NCBI GenBank assembly: GCA_016291475.1
Contig: JAEEXJ010000007.1
Span: forward strand, 1 to 51,010
DNA: 51,010 nucleotides
DNA from: Lachnospiraceae bacterium
GTDB lineage: Bacteria > Bacillota_A > Clostridia > Lachnospirales > Lachnospiraceae
Direction: 5' to 3'
Below the pieces are notes generated by a model. The model worked only from the letters and a program-made list of their open reading frames with translations. It ran no database searches and was not told the origin of the DNA. A program made the translations under genes and the position numbers. Positions within the stretch are counted from its first letter, which is position 1. Each line of letters starts with the position of its first letter. This document shows positions 17,714-26,702 of this stretch, piece by piece.

Positions 17714-17748
17714 TGTAACTAAACGGTTGCGGTAAAAGTCTTTTTTTT
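17703..17748 (+). terminator. riboswitch expression-platform terminator
   Basis: AAGACTTTTAC at 17703-17713 pairs exactly with GTAAAAGTCTT at 17732-17742 and is followed by a run of T. The left arm is the same segment that closes aptamer stem P1, so the two folds exclude each other. The rest of the leader to 17819 holds a GCCGCTTC/GAAGCGGC dyad (17762-17802) and the ribosome binding site. Confidence 0.9.
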
Positions 17749-17819
17749 AACCAAAGGCGGAGCCGCTTCCGCAAAACCATTTTCACAGCCGTAAGAAGCG
17801 GCGGAAAGAGAGGAACTGT

Positions 17820-19334
17820 ATGGAAGAGTATTTAGGAGCAATCGTGATAGCTGCGATAGTGTTGGTCGTATTGATCATCATATTTATCACCGGCTACGTA
17901 AAGGCTTCGACAGATGAGGCATTCATCATCACGGGACTTCACAAGGAGCCCAGATATCTGATAGGTCGTGCGGGTATCAAGATTCCCTTCTTTGAGAAGA
18001 AGGACGTTTTGAAACTCCAGTTGATCCCTATCGATGTCAAGACAAGTTCTGCGGTTCCCACCGCCGATTACATCAACATCATGGTTGATGCTACCGTAAA
18101 CGTACAGATCGGTCATACTCCCGATCTTATCAAGAAGGCATCCAAGAACTTCCTGAACAAGAAGCCTGAGTACATCGCAGCTGTTGCAAGAGAAGTTCTC
18201 GAAGGTAACGTCCGTGAGATCGTAGGTAAGATGCATCTTGAAGAGATGGTTTCAGACCGCCAGAAGTTTGCAACTCTCGTTAAAGAGAACGCAGATCCCG
18301 ACCTTGAAGCAATGGGTCTTGTGATCACCAGCTTCAATGTACAGAATTTCGTTGATGACAATCACGTAATCGAGAACCTCGGTGTAGATAACGTAGTACG
18401 TATCCAGAAGGCAGCTGCTATTTCAAGAGCAGAGTCCGAAAGAGATATTAAGATCGCTCAGGCGCAGGCTGACAAAGCTGCAAACGAAGAGCAGGTTAAG
18501 TCTCAGACCGAGATTGCTACCAAGCAGAACGAACTTGCTATTAAGCAGTCCGAACTGAAGCAGGAAGCTGATACCAAGCAGGCAGTCGCAGACGCAGCTT
18601 ACGAGATTCAGCAGCAGGAACAGAGAAAGACCATCGAGGTCACCAGAGCAAATGCAGACATCGCACGTCAGGAGAGGGAGACCGAACTCAAGCAGCGTGA
18701 AGCTGACGTTAAAGAGCAGGTCCTCAATGCTGAAGTCAGAAAGAAAGCAGATGCAGAGAAGTATCGTCGTCAGCAGGAAGCTGAAGCTAATCTCATTGAG
18801 AGACAGCGTGAAGCTGATGCACGTAAGTACGAGCAGGAGAAGGCAGCTGAGGCAGTTAAGGCTCAGGCAGACGCAGCAGTTTATGCTAAGGAGAAGGAAG
18901 CAGCCGGTATTGCAGCCGTAGGTCGTGCAGAGGCAGAAGCTATCCAGGCAAAGGGTCTTGCTGAAGCTGAAGCAATGGAGAAGAAGGCAGAAGCATACGC
19001 TAAGTACAACAATGCCGCTATCACCGAAATGATCATCAAACAGCTTCCCGCTATTGCTAAGGAAGTTGCAGCTCCCATCGCTTCTATCGACAAGGTTACC
19101 GTTATCGATTCCGGTAGCGGTGAGTCAGGTGTTGCAAGCGTCGGCGGATATGCTCCCGCAGTCATGGCAAAGGTTATCCAGTCCGTTAAGGAGACCACAG
19201 GTTTTGATCTTACCGAAGTCATGAAAGCCAATACCTATGATGCTAAGGTTACCAAGAACATCAACGTTACCGGCCTTGATGCCGAGATCGTTAAAGAGTC
19301 GGCAAAAGCTGTAAATAACTCCTCCGAAGAGTAA
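17820..19334 (+). CDS. flotillin-like SPFH-domain membrane scaffold protein
   Basis: A 504-residue flotillin family protein (FloT/YuaG type). One membrane helix at about residues 5-24 is followed by an SPFH/band-7 domain to about residue 210. A long charged, alanine-, glutamate- and lysine-rich coiled coil (repeats of EA, KQ and EADA) runs to about 385. A hydrophobic, glycine-rich C-terminal part carries TEMIIKQLPAIAKEVAAPIA, typical of flotillins. Such proteins form oligomeric platforms in the membrane, linked to lipid order, secretion and envelope stress. An AGAGGAACTGT site precedes the ATG. Unlike usual targets of the yybP-ykoY riboswitch (Mn2+ exporters, TerC, P-type ATPases), this is a scaffold protein, so a metal link is unexpected. 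Confidence 0.9.
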   Translation: MEEYLGAIVIAAIVLVVLIIIFITGYVKASTDEAFIITGLHKEPRYLIGRAGIKIPFFEKKDVLKLQLIPIDVKTSSAVPTADYINIMVDATVNVQIGHTPDLIKKASKNFLNKKPEYIAAVAREVLEGNVREIVGKMHLEEMVSDRQKFATLVKENADPDLEAMGLVITSFNVQNFVDDNHVIENLGVDNVVRIQKAAAISRAESERDIKIAQAQADKAANEEQVKSQTEIATKQNELAIKQSELKQEADTKQAVADAAYEIQQQEQRKTIEVTRANADIARQERETELKQREADVKEQVLNAEVRKKADAEKYRRQQEAEANLIERQREADARKYEQEKAAEAVKAQADAAVYAKEKEAAGIAAVGRAEAEAIQAKGLAEAEAMEKKAEAYAKYNNAAITEMIIKQLPAIAKEVAAPIASIDKVTVIDSGSGESGVASVGGYAPAVMAKVIQSVKETTGFDLTEVMKANTYDAKVTKNINVTGLDAEIVKESAKAVNNSSEE

Positions 19335-19348
19335 ATTTTCAGTATATG

Positions 19349-19380
19349 ACCCGGGCGGAAAACCGCCCGGGTCTTTTTTT
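19349..19380 (+). terminator. terminator after the flotillin gene
   Basis: GACCCGGGCGG and CCGCCCGGGTC form a perfect eleven-base stem around AAAA, followed by six T. Confidence 0.96.
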
Positions 19381-19424
19381 CGAAAAAATTGATAAAAAGA
19401 GCCATATATAATAAAATTTATAGG

Positions 19425-22400
19425 ATGGGAAAACCGCGAAATAACAATTTAAGAAATCGTCCGATTATTATCATGTTAATTGTTTTCTGCTGTGTTTTGG
19501 TAAATTTTCTCGGAAAGCACAGCGCGGTAACATGCGAACTTCCTATTTGGCTTGATTCGCTCGGAACTATTTTCGCAGCTTACGTTCTCGGCCCCGTAAG
19601 CGGAGCCATCGTGGGCTGCTCTAACAATATCATCTATTTTTTCTGGGATCAGAATTCGCTTGTCTATGCCTTTACAAGTATCTTCATAGGTGTCAGCTTC
19701 GGTCTTGCCGCACGCAGACGCTATTTTGATACTTTTATCGGAGCTACGACCGTTGCGGGCGTGGTTACTTTGGGCTCCGCGGGTCTCTCTACCATATTCA
19801 ATCTTTTTTGCTACGACGGATACACCGGAAATGTCTGGGGCGACGGTGTTATTTCTTTTCTTCTGGAAAAAGGGGTTCCGGGGATCATGGCGTCTGCCAT
19901 CGGTGAACTCTATGTTGATTTTCTTGATAAGATCTGTACTGTTTTATTCATGTATATCACCGTAAAGATCGTAAGGTCCGCAAAAGACGGCCGGATATTT
20001 GATCGTGCGGGTACGGGATTGTTTCTGATCGCTGCAATAGCTGTTTCTTCACTCATCCCCTCGGTCGTATCCCATGCAGAGATCGGAGATTATTCATATA
20101 TTCAAAGATATTATAATGCCGATAACGGGCTCACCTGCGGCCATGCCAATGATATTGCTCAAACTTATGACGGCATTCTATGGGTTGGAAGTAATTCCGG
20201 CCTTTACAGATATAACGGAAGCACATTCACCTTCATGGATGAATTCGACAGTGTTAAGAATGTTAACTGTCTCTATGTTGATGAAGAGGGCAGGCTCTGG
20301 ATCGGAACCAATGACAGCGGCGTGGTTGTAGCCATTGAGGGAAGGCAGGTCAATATATTTGACACAGATAAAGGCCTTACTTCAGATTCGGTAAGAAGTA
20401 TTGTTCAGAGTGCGTCGGGTGATTATTATATCGGAACTTCCGATGAAGTGACTGTAGTTGAGCTTAAGGATGGGATCACCGTAACGGGAGAACTTCCCGA
20501 GATACGTTATGCCCAGAGCCTGTCTTCGGACAGAACCGGACTCGTTGCCGCCGTTACTGCCGGTGGAAGGCTGTATGTGATGAAGGATAAAAAAGTACAG
20601 TTTGAGATTCGGCCCTCACATGACGACATAAGATTTTCATCCTGTCAGTTCAGCTCGGAAGGGCTTTTGTATGTGGGAACTTCAGACGGAAGGATTCTTG
20701 TATATCGTATAGGTGAAGGCAGTGCACTTCTTCAGCATACTATCAAGTGTGAAGGAGCATCAGAGGTAAACAAGATCTTTTTTGATAATATCCGCGTGTG
20801 GGTTCTTTCCGATAACGGTATCGGATTTATCGAAGGACCTACTTATTCGAGAGTATCGACCGAAGATTATAACTCATCAATAGTAAATATGACAGTGGAC
20901 TATCAGGGTAATTACTGGTTTGCTTCTTCGAGGCATGGATTGCTTCAATTGTCCTCGTCCTGTTTTTCCAACATGTATGTGAAATACGATATGGATCCCG
21001 CTGTTGTTAACAGTACTGCTCTTGTAGGCGGTATTCTGTACATAGGGTCCGACAGCGGATTATCGGCGATTAATCTATATCCGGGAATAGTTTTGGATAA
21101 CAGTCTCACCAAGATGTACGAGGGAGTGCGTATCAGATGTCTTACCAGGGATTCTCTGGGCAATCTTTGGATATGCACATACGGCAAGGGGATTGCATGT
21201 TTGACGGAAAGCGGAGAGATTCTGGAATTTGATACCGAGAAAATGGGTATCGGCAGAAGAGTACGGGGATGCATAGAACTTTCCGATGCTTCCATCGCCG
21301 TAAGCGCTGATACCGGTCTTTCCATAATCCGCGGATACAGAGTAGCTAAGACGATTCCTTACGGCAGTGAACTCGGATCTTCCCAGATCATTTCTATGTG
21401 TCAGGCTCCGGACGGAACGCTGTACCTGGGAACCGACGGAAACGGTATCATTGTTTATTCCAACAGTATGATCTCGGGACATCTGACCAAAGAAGACGGT
21501 CTCGGATCGGAAGTTGTCCTGAAGATGGTATACGATAATGATACAGGTTCCATGTTTATAGTAACCAGTAACAGCATCTGTATCATGAAAGACGGTTTTA
21601 TAAGGACCGTCACAAATTTCCCTTATTCCAATAACTACGATATCGTTCTTGATGATGACGGAGAAGCTTTTGTTCTGGGAAGCGCAGGTATCTATGTGGT
21701 TAGCAAGAATGCTCTTTTGACTAATTCTCCGATGGAAGGACTGCTCCTTAATTCCAGATTTGGTCTTCAATGTTCGCTTACCGCCAATGCCTGGAACGAG
21801 GTATCCTCGTATGGGGATCTGTATCTGTCTACGGATCGCGGAGTGGTTTCTTTTAACCTTGATAATTACAGGAACGATGCCCAGTCATACAGGATCATGG
21901 TATCCGAGATAATAGTCGATGGTGTTTCGGTTGCCATGGAAAGAGGTAATTCACTCAGGATCGGCAGGGATGTCAATACCATAGAGTTCGTTCCGGAGAT
22001 CATTAATTATTCCCTTGAAGATCCGAAGATTTCTTATTATCTGGAGGGTGTGGACCCGGGATATAAGACTGTGCCGCAAAGCGAGATCACAAGTGCGATA
22101 TATACCAATATTCCTGCGGGTGAGTATACATTTCATATTGCGATAATCGATGAAGATACCGGGAAGGTGCTTGAGGAGAGTACTTACGGTTTTATCAAAG
22201 AAAATTCCATCTATGATAATAACTGGTTTATGCTGTATATGCTGATAGTCGGCGGTCTTTTCGTCGGATGGGCTACATGGTTCTGGACGAGATATCAGGC
22301 CCAGAAGACCATGGCACTTCAGCAGGAAAGACTTTCCCTTGCCCTTAAACAGGTGTCCATGGGTAATGAAACCATCATGGCTATCGCAAGAACCGTTGAT

Positions 22401-22970
22401 GCCAAGGATGCTTTGACAAGCCGTCACTCACAGAGGGTTTCCGAATATTCGGTAATGATCGCCGGGAAATACGGTTTTTCGGAAAAGGAACTTGATAATC
22501 TCAGGAAAGCAGCCCTTTTACATGACATCGGTAAGATCGGTATTCCGGACGCGATTCTCAATAAGCCCGACAAACTTACTCCCGAAGAGTATGAGCTTAT
22601 GAAGAGTCATGTAACTCTCGGTGCGGAGATACTTAAGGATTTCACACTTGTGGAGCATGCTGCGGAAGGTGCCTTGTACCATCATGAACGCTATGACGGA
22701 ACCGGTTATCCCGAAGGATTGAAAGGAACAGATATACCTCTTTACGGAAGGATAATCGCGATAGCAGATACCTTCGATGCCATGACTGCGAACCGTGTTT
22801 ACAGAAAAGGCATGCCTTTTGACGAGGTTCTCCGTGAGCTTCGCGCCGGAAGAGGCACCTTGTTTGATCCGGAGCTGCTGGATATATTTCTTGAACTTAT
22901 TGAAAACGGAGATATAGATACTAAATCTTTTTCTGAAGATACATCGGAGGATGAGATAAGTGGGCGCTGA
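19425..22970 (+). CDS. membrane HD-GYP sensor with two-component propeller
   Basis: A very large (about 1181 residues) signalling protein. Residues about 18-215 form five to six membrane helices that resemble an ECF transporter S-component-like region (YVLGPVSGAIVGCSNNIIYFF). An extracellular beta-propeller of Reg_prop repeats follows at about 222-815 (for example ILWVGSNSGLYRYN, RLWIGTNDSGVVV, NLWICTYGKGIACL). A Y_Y_Y-type domain is at about 838-925 and one membrane helix at about 932-955. The C-terminal HD-GYP domain has HDIGKIG near 1033 and HHERYDGTGYP near 1085, the full catalytic motif for c-di-GMP hydrolysis. The start is uncertain: ATG 19425 has no clear ribosome binding site. A TATAAT at 19407 leaves almost no leader. 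Confidence 0.88.
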   Translation: MGKPRNNNLRNRPIIIMLIVFCCVLVNFLGKHSAVTCELPIWLDSLGTIFAAYVLGPVSGAIVGCSNNIIYFFWDQNSLVYAFTSIFIGVSFGLAARRRYFDTFIGATTVAGVVTLGSAGLSTIFNLFCYDGYTGNVWGDGVISFLLEKGVPGIMASAIGELYVDFLDKICTVLFMYITVKIVRSAKDGRIFDRAGTGLFLIAAIAVSSLIPSVVSHAEIGDYSYIQRYYNADNGLTCGHANDIAQTYDGILWVGSNSGLYRYNGSTFTFMDEFDSVKNVNCLYVDEEGRLWIGTNDSGVVVAIEGRQVNIFDTDKGLTSDSVRSIVQSASGDYYIGTSDEVTVVELKDGITVTGELPEIRYAQSLSSDRTGLVAAVTAGGRLYVMKDKKVQFEIRPSHDDIRFSSCQFSSEGLLYVGTSDGRILVYRIGEGSALLQHTIKCEGASEVNKIFFDNIRVWVLSDNGIGFIEGPTYSRVSTEDYNSSIVNMTVDYQGNYWFASSRHGLLQLSSSCFSNMYVKYDMDPAVVNSTALVGGILYIGSDSGLSAINLYPGIVLDNSLTKMYEGVRIRCLTRDSLGNLWICTYGKGIACLTESGEILEFDTEKMGIGRRVRGCIELSDASIAVSADTGLSIIRGYRVAKTIPYGSELGSSQIISMCQAPDGTLYLGTDGNGIIVYSNSMISGHLTKEDGLGSEVVLKMVYDNDTGSMFIVTSNSICIMKDGFIRTVTNFPYSNNYDIVLDDDGEAFVLGSAGIYVVSKNALLTNSPMEGLLLNSRFGLQCSLTANAWNEVSSYGDLYLSTDRGVVSFNLDNYRNDAQSYRIMVSEIIVDGVSVAMERGNSLRIGRDVNTIEFVPEIINYSLEDPKISYYLEGVDPGYKTVPQSEITSAIYTNIPAGEYTFHIAIIDEDTGKVLEESTYGFIKENSIYDNNWFMLYMLIVGGLFVGWATWFWTRYQAQKTMALQQERLSLALKQVSMGNETIMAIARTVDAKDALTSRHSQRVSEYSVMIAGKYGFSEKELDNLRKAALLHDIGKIGIPDAILNKPDKLTPEEYELMKSHVTLGAEILKDFTLVEHAAEGALYHHERYDGTGYPEGLKGTDIPLYGRIIAIADTFDAMTANRVYRKGMPFDEVLRELRAGRGTLFDPELLDIFLELIENGDIDTKSFSEDTSEDEISGR

Positions 22971-24168
22971 GAAGAAAAACTTAATATGGGTTATCATCGC
23001 AGTGGTCTTAAGTATCTTTGTATTTTATTCTTATCATTACCTTCAGGGCTATTTTAAACCGGAGGTAAAAGAGATAAAGATAGGGCTGGTTCTCGACGGT
23101 GATGAGAGTACTCCTTACAGCAGAAATTTCATAAATGCTGCCCAGGCGGTACTTTCCGAATACGACGGAAGGGCTACCTTACTCACGAGATGCAATGTTC
23201 CTTATGATGATGTAGAGAACGTACTTGTTGAACTGACTGCAAGCGGATGCGATATTATTTTTACCAATTCTTACGAGTATTCGGATCATGTAAAGCACGT
23301 TGCGGTGCAATATCCCGATGTTGAGTTTTGCCAGGCAACCGGCGACAATGCAAATACAGACTCCATACTGTCCAATTATCATACATTCATGGGTGAGATA
23401 TATGAAGGCAGATATATTGCCGGAATGGTTGCGGGACTTAAACTTCAGGAACTTATCGATGCAGGTGTGATAACCGGTGATGAGGCGTATATCGGATATG
23501 TTGCTGCTTACCCGTCCGCTGAAGTTATATCCGGCTTTACGGCATTTATACTTGGAGCAAGACAGACATGCCCCGGCGCTGTGATGAGGGTCAGATATAC
23601 ATATACCTGGACCGGATACATGAAGGAAAAAGAGTTTGCAACCCAGCTTATCAAAGAGGGCTGCGTCATCATTTCCCAGCATTCGGATACGATAGGCCCC
23701 GCGGTTGCCTGTGAAAACAGTACCTCAAGCCATCCGGTTTTTCATGTTGGTTATAATCAGGATATGATCGATGTTGCGCCTACGACATCACTTATCGGAA
23801 CAAGGATCAACTGGACTCCGTATATAAGTGATGCGATAAGGGCTGTGATGAGTGACCGCAAGATAGAAGATGTTGTTAAAGGGCATGTTCACGGAAATGA
23901 TATCGGAGCAGGCTTTGAGAGAAACTGGGTTGAGATGCTTGAGCTTAATCCCGCCATCGCGCCGGAAGGCGGACGGGAACTTGTAGACCGGACCATAGAA
24001 GGTTTTATTGACGGAAGCGTTCATGTTTTTTCCGGAGAATATTACGGTTACGATCCCGAAAATCCTTCAGACACCATCAGTCTCAGGGTGGAATATCCGG
24101 AAAATGCTGAGGCTTCGGCTCCGTCTTTCCATTATATTCTCAAAGATATTGTAATAATAGAGAATTGA
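22960..24168 (+). CDS. membrane-anchored BMP-family (PnrA/Med-type) binding protein
   Basis: A GTG start with a GGAGG site upstream, overlapping the HD-GYP gene by 11 bases. The 402-residue protein has one N-terminal hydrophobic helix at about residues 8-28 without a lipobox, then a periplasmic-binding-protein fold of the BMP type: IKIGLVLDG near 38, the switch loop FTNSYEYSDH, EGRYIAGMVAGL near 145, and the SQHSDTIGP segment. BMP proteins usually bind nucleosides for ABC transporters, but no permease or ATPase is present here. The overlap with the HD-GYP sensor suggests it is a sensory partner that hands ligand information to the propeller. The ligand is unknown. Confidence 0.8.
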   Translation: MGAEKKNLIWVIIAVVLSIFVFYSYHYLQGYFKPEVKEIKIGLVLDGDESTPYSRNFINAAQAVLSEYDGRATLLTRCNVPYDDVENVLVELTASGCDIIFTNSYEYSDHVKHVAVQYPDVEFCQATGDNANTDSILSNYHTFMGEIYEGRYIAGMVAGLKLQELIDAGVITGDEAYIGYVAAYPSAEVISGFTAFILGARQTCPGAVMRVRYTYTWTGYMKEKEFATQLIKEGCVIISQHSDTIGPAVACENSTSSHPVFHVGYNQDMIDVAPTTSLIGTRINWTPYISDAIRAVMSDRKIEDVVKGHVHGNDIGAGFERNWVEMLELNPAIAPEGGRELVDRTIEGFIDGSVHVFSGEYYGYDPENPSDTISLRVEYPENAEASAPSFHYILKDIVIIEN

Positions 24169-24191
24169 AAACGGGGGATTCCCACGTTTTT
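24168..24191 (+). terminator. terminator after the BMP gene
   Basis: AAAACGGGGG and CCCACGTTTT pair with one mismatch around ATT, followed by a T-run. It ends the sensor operon. Confidence 0.8.
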
Positions 24192-24229
24192 ATGATATGA
24201 TATATGAAATACCTCACGGAGGAATCACT

Positions 24230-25249
24230 ATGAAGATCAGAAAGCTTTTATTATCAATCGCAGCCTGTATCGTAGCCGTAATATGCTATTCACAGACGGC
24301 TTTCGCTGCACCTCAGCAGATGGCTGACGGTAATATTTTTGATGCCGAGTTTTATGCTGCGGCTTATCCCGATGTGGCTGCTGTTTTCGGAAATGATGCA
24401 GACATGCTCTACATGCATTATGTTCTTTGCGGACAGGCAGAGGGAAGACTTCCCTATAACGCATCAGGACTTACCGTTGTCGCAGCCGCACCTTTACCTG
24501 TTAACAACATTGCACAGGTTCAGCTTGATGTTTTCGGAGCTCTGGTCGGTCACGGAAATGTTTTCGAGAACGGAAGGATCACCGAGCAGTCCGCAGGTTA
24601 TATGAGAATAGACTGTCCCGAGCGCTGGTGGAGTCTAAGGGGAAACGGGATAAATGTATATAAGGATGAATCCGTTCTTTTCGATGCGGCTGCTTATGCT
24701 GCAATGAATCCCGACCTTGCGGCTGTTTACGGAACTTCCAAAGAAGCGCTTTGGAACGAGTACAAAAATGAAGGTGTGTACCAGGGAAGACCCGCCTCAG
24801 GGACCACCCTTAATGCGAATGCCAAGATCATGATCATTCAGGTCGCTTCACAGATCACCTCTCCCGCAATGACGCCCGATCAGAAGATCAAAGCGGTTCA
24901 TGACTGGATGGTGAACTACGCTAATTATGATGAGTCTGAAATGGATGTATCCCAGACCCTTGAAGGCTTTATGTATAACAGAACCGCTGTCTGCGCCGGA
25001 TATTCCAAGACTTTCGAATATTTCATGACTGTTCTCGGAATCCCCTGTGAGACTATAGAGGGCGGAGAACACGCCTGGAACAGAGTAGCTGTAAACGGTG
25101 TCTGGCTTTATGTTGATGTTACCTGGGATGATCCCATTTACAGAGTAAACGGTGTTCGAAGAGATAAGCTCAGATATGATTATTTCCTTATTTCCGAGGC
25201 TCAGATGAACAGTGATCATTATCCCGTGTCCATACACGATTATTATTAA
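24230..25249 (+). CDS. secreted transglutaminase-like protein with N-terminal repeats
   Basis: Start at 24230, with a GGAGG site nine bases upstream. The signal peptide occupies about residues 1-26 (cleavage after TAFA). Two similar ~37-residue repeats precede the catalytic part, FDAEFYAAAYPDVAAVFG and FDAAAYAAMNPDLAAVYG, near residues 38 and 145; these tyrosine, proline and aspartate repeats are common in Lachnospiraceae surface proteins. The C-terminal domain is transglutaminase-like with a C255 (AVCAGYSKT), H281 (EHAWN) and D296 (VDVTWDD) triad, usual for cysteine protease or crosslinking enzymes. It probably works on the cell surface, perhaps on peptidoglycan or proteins. It is 61 bases after the BMP gene but separated by a terminator. 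Confidence 0.85.
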   Translation: MKIRKLLLSIAACIVAVICYSQTAFAAPQQMADGNIFDAEFYAAAYPDVAAVFGNDADMLYMHYVLCGQAEGRLPYNASGLTVVAAAPLPVNNIAQVQLDVFGALVGHGNVFENGRITEQSAGYMRIDCPERWWSLRGNGINVYKDESVLFDAAAYAAMNPDLAAVYGTSKEALWNEYKNEGVYQGRPASGTTLNANAKIMIIQVASQITSPAMTPDQKIKAVHDWMVNYANYDESEMDVSQTLEGFMYNRTAVCAGYSKTFEYFMTVLGIPCETIEGGEHAWNRVAVNGVWLYVDVTWDDPIYRVNGVRRDKLRYDYFLISEAQMNSDHYPVSIHDYY

Positions 25250-25287
25250 TAACAGGCGGGAAGCGTCTGACAATTCAGGAGGAAGCT

Positions 25288-26535
25288 ATGATCTACAAAT
25301 GTAAAAACTGTGGCGGAGACATGGAATTTGAGCCCTCGATCGGCAAGATGAAATGTCCGTTCTGCGATTCTACGGAATGCGAAGAAGAGAGCACCGGTTC
25401 AGTAGTAAATGACGGTGATGTAGCTACCGAAGAAACTGCAGAGGAACTCGGTTATTCCAAGGCCGGAAATCTTCTGTGTCCCAACTGTAATTGCGAGATA
25501 GAACTCGGAAAGTTCACATCGGCTTTAAGATGTCCCGCATGTGATTCCAATATAATAGTGGATTCCAGGATGAAGGGCGATTATAAGCCCGAATTTATGA
25601 CTCCCTTCAAAATCAATGAAAAGCAGGCCAAGGACATGGTTAAGCAGAAGTTTGCTTCCATGAGATTTGCACCCAGAGATCTTGTCAGTGAGGCAAGACT
25701 CAATAAGATCCAGGGCTGGTATATGCCTACGTGGTTCTATGATATGGATACCACTCTTGATTTTACCGGAACCGGTATTCAGGAAAAGAAATATACTAAA
25801 GGCGATACCGAATATACCGACATCGATTCTTATAACGTAAACCGTGTGATCGACGCTAAATTCGATAAACTCCCCGTTGATGCGGCAGAAGCGCTTCCCG
25901 ATGAGATGATGGATCTTCTGGCACCTTTCGATACCAAGGATTCTCTTCCCTATGACTCCAGATATCTGTCCGGATTCTATTCCGAGATATATAATCAGGG
26001 ATCTAAGGAGCTGAGACCCCGTGCCGAGGATCAGGTCGAGAAATTCGGAATGGATATGTGTTCAGATGCCGCAAAGAGCGGTTCACACGGAAAATACGAC
26101 AGAGTTCAGAACAAGAATCTTAATGTAACCTATAAATCCGTGGAGCCTCATTACGGACTTATGCCTGTTTGGAAGTATGATTATTCCTATAAGGGCACTC
26201 CCTATCCATTCTTCATTAACGGCCAGACCGGAAAACTTGTCGGTAAGGCACCCGTTGATGCGGGAAGGGTATGGAGCTTTGCGGCTATAGTTGCTGCGGT
26301 TTGCCTTGTGATCGGACTTGCGGCGGCATATTTCATGGAATTCAGCTTTGCATTTGCCGTTATTGCCGCTATAGTCATCGGCCTTATAGTAGGATTTGTA
26401 AATCTTCATCCCGCAGCAGGTACCGTTACCGTAAATGCCGCTACCTATGTGGCTTCGGAGAACAGGAAGGTGCTTGTTTCCACCGATAATTATCTCGGAA
26501 GGGAGACAAGGACCAGGAAACTCAACAAGAATTGA
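25288..26535 (+). CDS. zinc-ribbon membrane protein of unknown function
   Basis: A 415-residue protein with two zinc ribbons at the N-terminus (CKNCGG...CPFCDS near 5-26 and CPNCNC...CPACDS near 63-86), a globular middle of about 240 residues (including GWYMPTWFYDMD and MPVWKYDYSYKG), and two to three membrane helices at about 328-378, with a polar C-terminus. TFIIB-type zinc-ribbon membrane proteins with this architecture are frequent in Clostridia and have no settled function. The ribosome binding site is GGAGG. It lies 38 bases after the transglutaminase-like gene, in the same direction, and has no terminator before it. Confidence 0.75.
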   Translation: MIYKCKNCGGDMEFEPSIGKMKCPFCDSTECEEESTGSVVNDGDVATEETAEELGYSKAGNLLCPNCNCEIELGKFTSALRCPACDSNIIVDSRMKGDYKPEFMTPFKINEKQAKDMVKQKFASMRFAPRDLVSEARLNKIQGWYMPTWFYDMDTTLDFTGTGIQEKKYTKGDTEYTDIDSYNVNRVIDAKFDKLPVDAAEALPDEMMDLLAPFDTKDSLPYDSRYLSGFYSEIYNQGSKELRPRAEDQVEKFGMDMCSDAAKSGSHGKYDRVQNKNLNVTYKSVEPHYGLMPVWKYDYSYKGTPYPFFINGQTGKLVGKAPVDAGRVWSFAAIVAAVCLVIGLAAAYFMEFSFAFAVIAAIVIGLIVGFVNLHPAAGTVTVNAATYVASENRKVLVSTDNYLGRETRTRKLNKN

Positions 26536-26555
26536 CAATTTTGCGTAAAAATCCG

Positions 26556-26584
26556 TTGACAAAATCGTAAGAAATGAGTATATT
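26556..26584 (+). promoter_or_regulatory. rpsT promoter
   Basis: TTGACA at 26556-26561 and TATATT at 26579-26584, with a 17-base spacer, upstream of rpsT. Confidence 0.85.
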
Positions 26585-26619
26585 AGCAAAGTGTGTGATG
26601 TTTTAGCGTGCGTGTCTCG

Positions 26620-26655
26620 CTTAGATGCAACCGTCATTGCATCCGGCTAAAGTCA
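26620..26655 (+). promoter_or_regulatory. rpsT leader hairpin
   Basis: GATGCAA and TTGCATC form a perfect stem around CCGTCA, with an outer TTAG/CTAA pairing across a small bulge. It lies in the rpsT leader, about 50 bases before the start codon. It may take part in leader regulation by S20, but this is only a structural suggestion. Confidence 0.5.
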
Positions 26656-26702
26656 CCGGCACTTAAATATTTTCATTGTTTATAACATTTGGAGGTGTTA
26701 CT

